From: Rickettsia typhi
Lineage (GTDB): Bacteria > Pseudomonadota > Alphaproteobacteria > Rickettsiales > Rickettsiaceae
DNA length: 6,936 nucleotides
Direction: 5' to 3'
Assembly (NCBI GenBank): GCA_945878545.1
Contig: CAMCTQ010000070.1
Coordinates: 1-6,936, forward strand
Each line of letters starts with the position of its first letter. The stretch's first letter is position 1. The position numbers and the translations under genes were made by a program. The notes below the pieces were generated by a model. It was not told where the DNA came from. It made no database searches and worked only from the letters and a program-made list of their open reading frames with translations. Below, piece after piece: positions 6,296 to 6,936 of this stretch.

Positions 6296-6312
6296 ATTAC
6301 GAAGTATATGTA

Positions 6313-6936
6313 TTAGTTGAAATACTTGCGTTCTTTTACATCAGCCTCAGGAGCAGATTCAACACTTTTACTTTTCCACTTTTTTGCACCATCTCTCTTT
6401 TCATTTTTATCATCTTTAGACTCAGCTCTTGGTGTACGTACTTCTTTATCTGCTCTTTGTTCCTTTTGAGCAAGTACTTCAAAGTCTACGTTCTTGATTG
6501 TAAGTTTTGCTTTTCCACGATCAAAGCCAATTAGTTTTACTCTTACTTTTTGACCTTCCGACAGTACGCCTGCAACTGACTCTATTCTCTCTTGAGCAAT
6601 TTCACTGATGTGAACAAAACCATCACGACTACCTGAATAATTAACAAAGGCACCAGCATCAAGAATCTTAACAACAGTACCTTCAAAAATATCACCAATA
6701 TCAGGATCTATAGCAATTTCTTTAACTCTCTGTACCGCAGCTTCTAATTTATCCTTACCAACTGCTGAAACTGAAACTAACCCTTCGTCGGTAATATCTA
6801 TTTTAGCACCAGTAGTGTCACAAATTTCTCTGATAACCTTACCACCTTGACCGATAATTTCACGAATTTTATCTTTAGGAACCATGAAAGATTCAATCAT
6901 CGGAGCATTACTGCTGATCGAAGAATTAGAAACAAT
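6313..6936 (-). CDS. pnp: Polynucleotide phosphorylase, C-terminal part (KH and S1 domains), cut by window edge
   Basis: The last 207 codons of polynucleotide phosphorylase, the 3'-5' phosphorolytic exoribonuclease that degrades mRNA in the cytoplasm. The reading frame continues to the window edge (6936), so the ATG at 6900 is internal and not a start; the catalytic RNase PH-like domains lie outside. The visible part begins with the SNAPMIESFMVPKDK linker, then a KH domain with the GxxG loop GQGG (codons at 6841-6852) in REIIGQGGKVIREI. An S1 RNA-binding domain follows (about 6493-6699, GDIFEGTVVKI, GAFVNYSGSRDGFVHISEI, GKAKLTIK). The final 50 or so residues are a Lys/Glu/Asp/Arg-rich low-complexity tail ending KERKYFN. 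In enterobacteria the tail region after S1 differs, and here its job is unknown. A strong hairpin terminator follows within 20 bp of the stop. Confidence 0.95.
   Translation of the reverse strand: MVSNSSISSNAPMIESFMVPKDKIREIIGQGGKVIREICDTTGAKIDITDEGLVSVSAVGKDKLEAAVQRVKEIAIDPDIGDIFEGTVVKILDAGAFVNYSGSRDGFVHISEIAQERIESVAGVLSEGQKVRVKLIGFDRGKAKLTIKNVDFEVLAQKEQRADKEVRTPRAESKDDKNEKRDGAKKWKSKSVESAPEADVKERKYFN

Larger units (their letters stand above)
6099..6312. other. tadA-pnp intergenic spacer
   Basis: This 214-bp convergent spacer holds the two terminator hairpins described separately. Between them (about 6196-6255) the sequence is richer in G+C than its surroundings and contains no promoter I can support. 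On the minus strand one frame stays open across the whole spacer from after TAA near 6298 into the end of tadA, without an ATG start, encoding among others the stretch FEIERQAKREVPPAHDELCL. I cannot match it to a known protein and do not call it a gene. Confidence 0.5.

Noticed and set aside
6898..6900. ATG as the start of a stand-alone KH-S1 protein
   Set aside because: The frame is open upstream to the window edge and the upstream residues (SNAP) match the linker before the KH domain in PNPase, so this Met is internal.
1..6936. CRISPR array, insertion sequence, phage genes, toxin-antitoxin or defence system
   Set aside because: No repeat-spacer pattern, transposase, terminal inverted repeats or relevant gene families are visible; the coding content is chromosomal housekeeping and envelope genes.

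Overview
The window is a piece of an AT-rich alphaproteobacterial chromosome, most likely from the order Rickettsiales and probably the family Rickettsiaceae. The main evidence is a clear homologue of the rickettsial 17 kDa surface antigen lipoprotein. An IalB-family secreted protein, strong A+T bias, short intergenic gaps and weak Shine-Dalgarno signals agree with this. The species cannot be named from the sequence. The 17 kDa protein departs from the Rickettsia sequences I remember at many positions, so a relative outside the well-known Rickettsia groups is plausible (inference).

Layout, left to right. Positions 23-687 hold an IalB-family periplasmic protein and, just upstream on the same (-) strand, a tRNA-Val(UAC) with an encoded CCA end. 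A 140-bp gap with a 16-bp tandem repeat leads to a (+) gene for a membrane-anchored, LTA-synthase/sulfatase-like enzyme (828-2570). This converges, with only 12 bp between stops, on a (-) cluster: znuB, znuC (zinc ABC importer) and the 17 kDa lipoprotein gene. Between znuC and the lipoprotein gene lies a perfect 13-bp inverted repeat that looks like a regulatory site. A compact divergent promoter region separates the lipoprotein gene from a (+) pair: a FieF-type cation-efflux transporter and tadA, the tRNA A34 deaminase. A 214-bp spacer with two strong hairpin terminators follows, and the window ends inside the 3' part of pnp (polynucleotide phosphorylase, KH and S1 domains) on the (-) strand.

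How the genes relate: the centre holds a metal importer (ZnuCB, without ZnuA in view) and a CDF exporter on either side of an outer-membrane lipoprotein gene, so metal homeostasis and envelope functions cluster here. tRNA-Val, tadA and pnp are housekeeping RNA genes. No phage, transposon, CRISPR, toxin-antitoxin or other defence system is visible, and I do not see a clearly new multi-gene system. The items most worth a second look are the phosphatase-superfamily enzyme with Ser at the usual Thr nucleophile position, the inverted repeat before znuC, the overlapping divergent promoters, and an unexplained open frame running across the tadA-pnp spacer.
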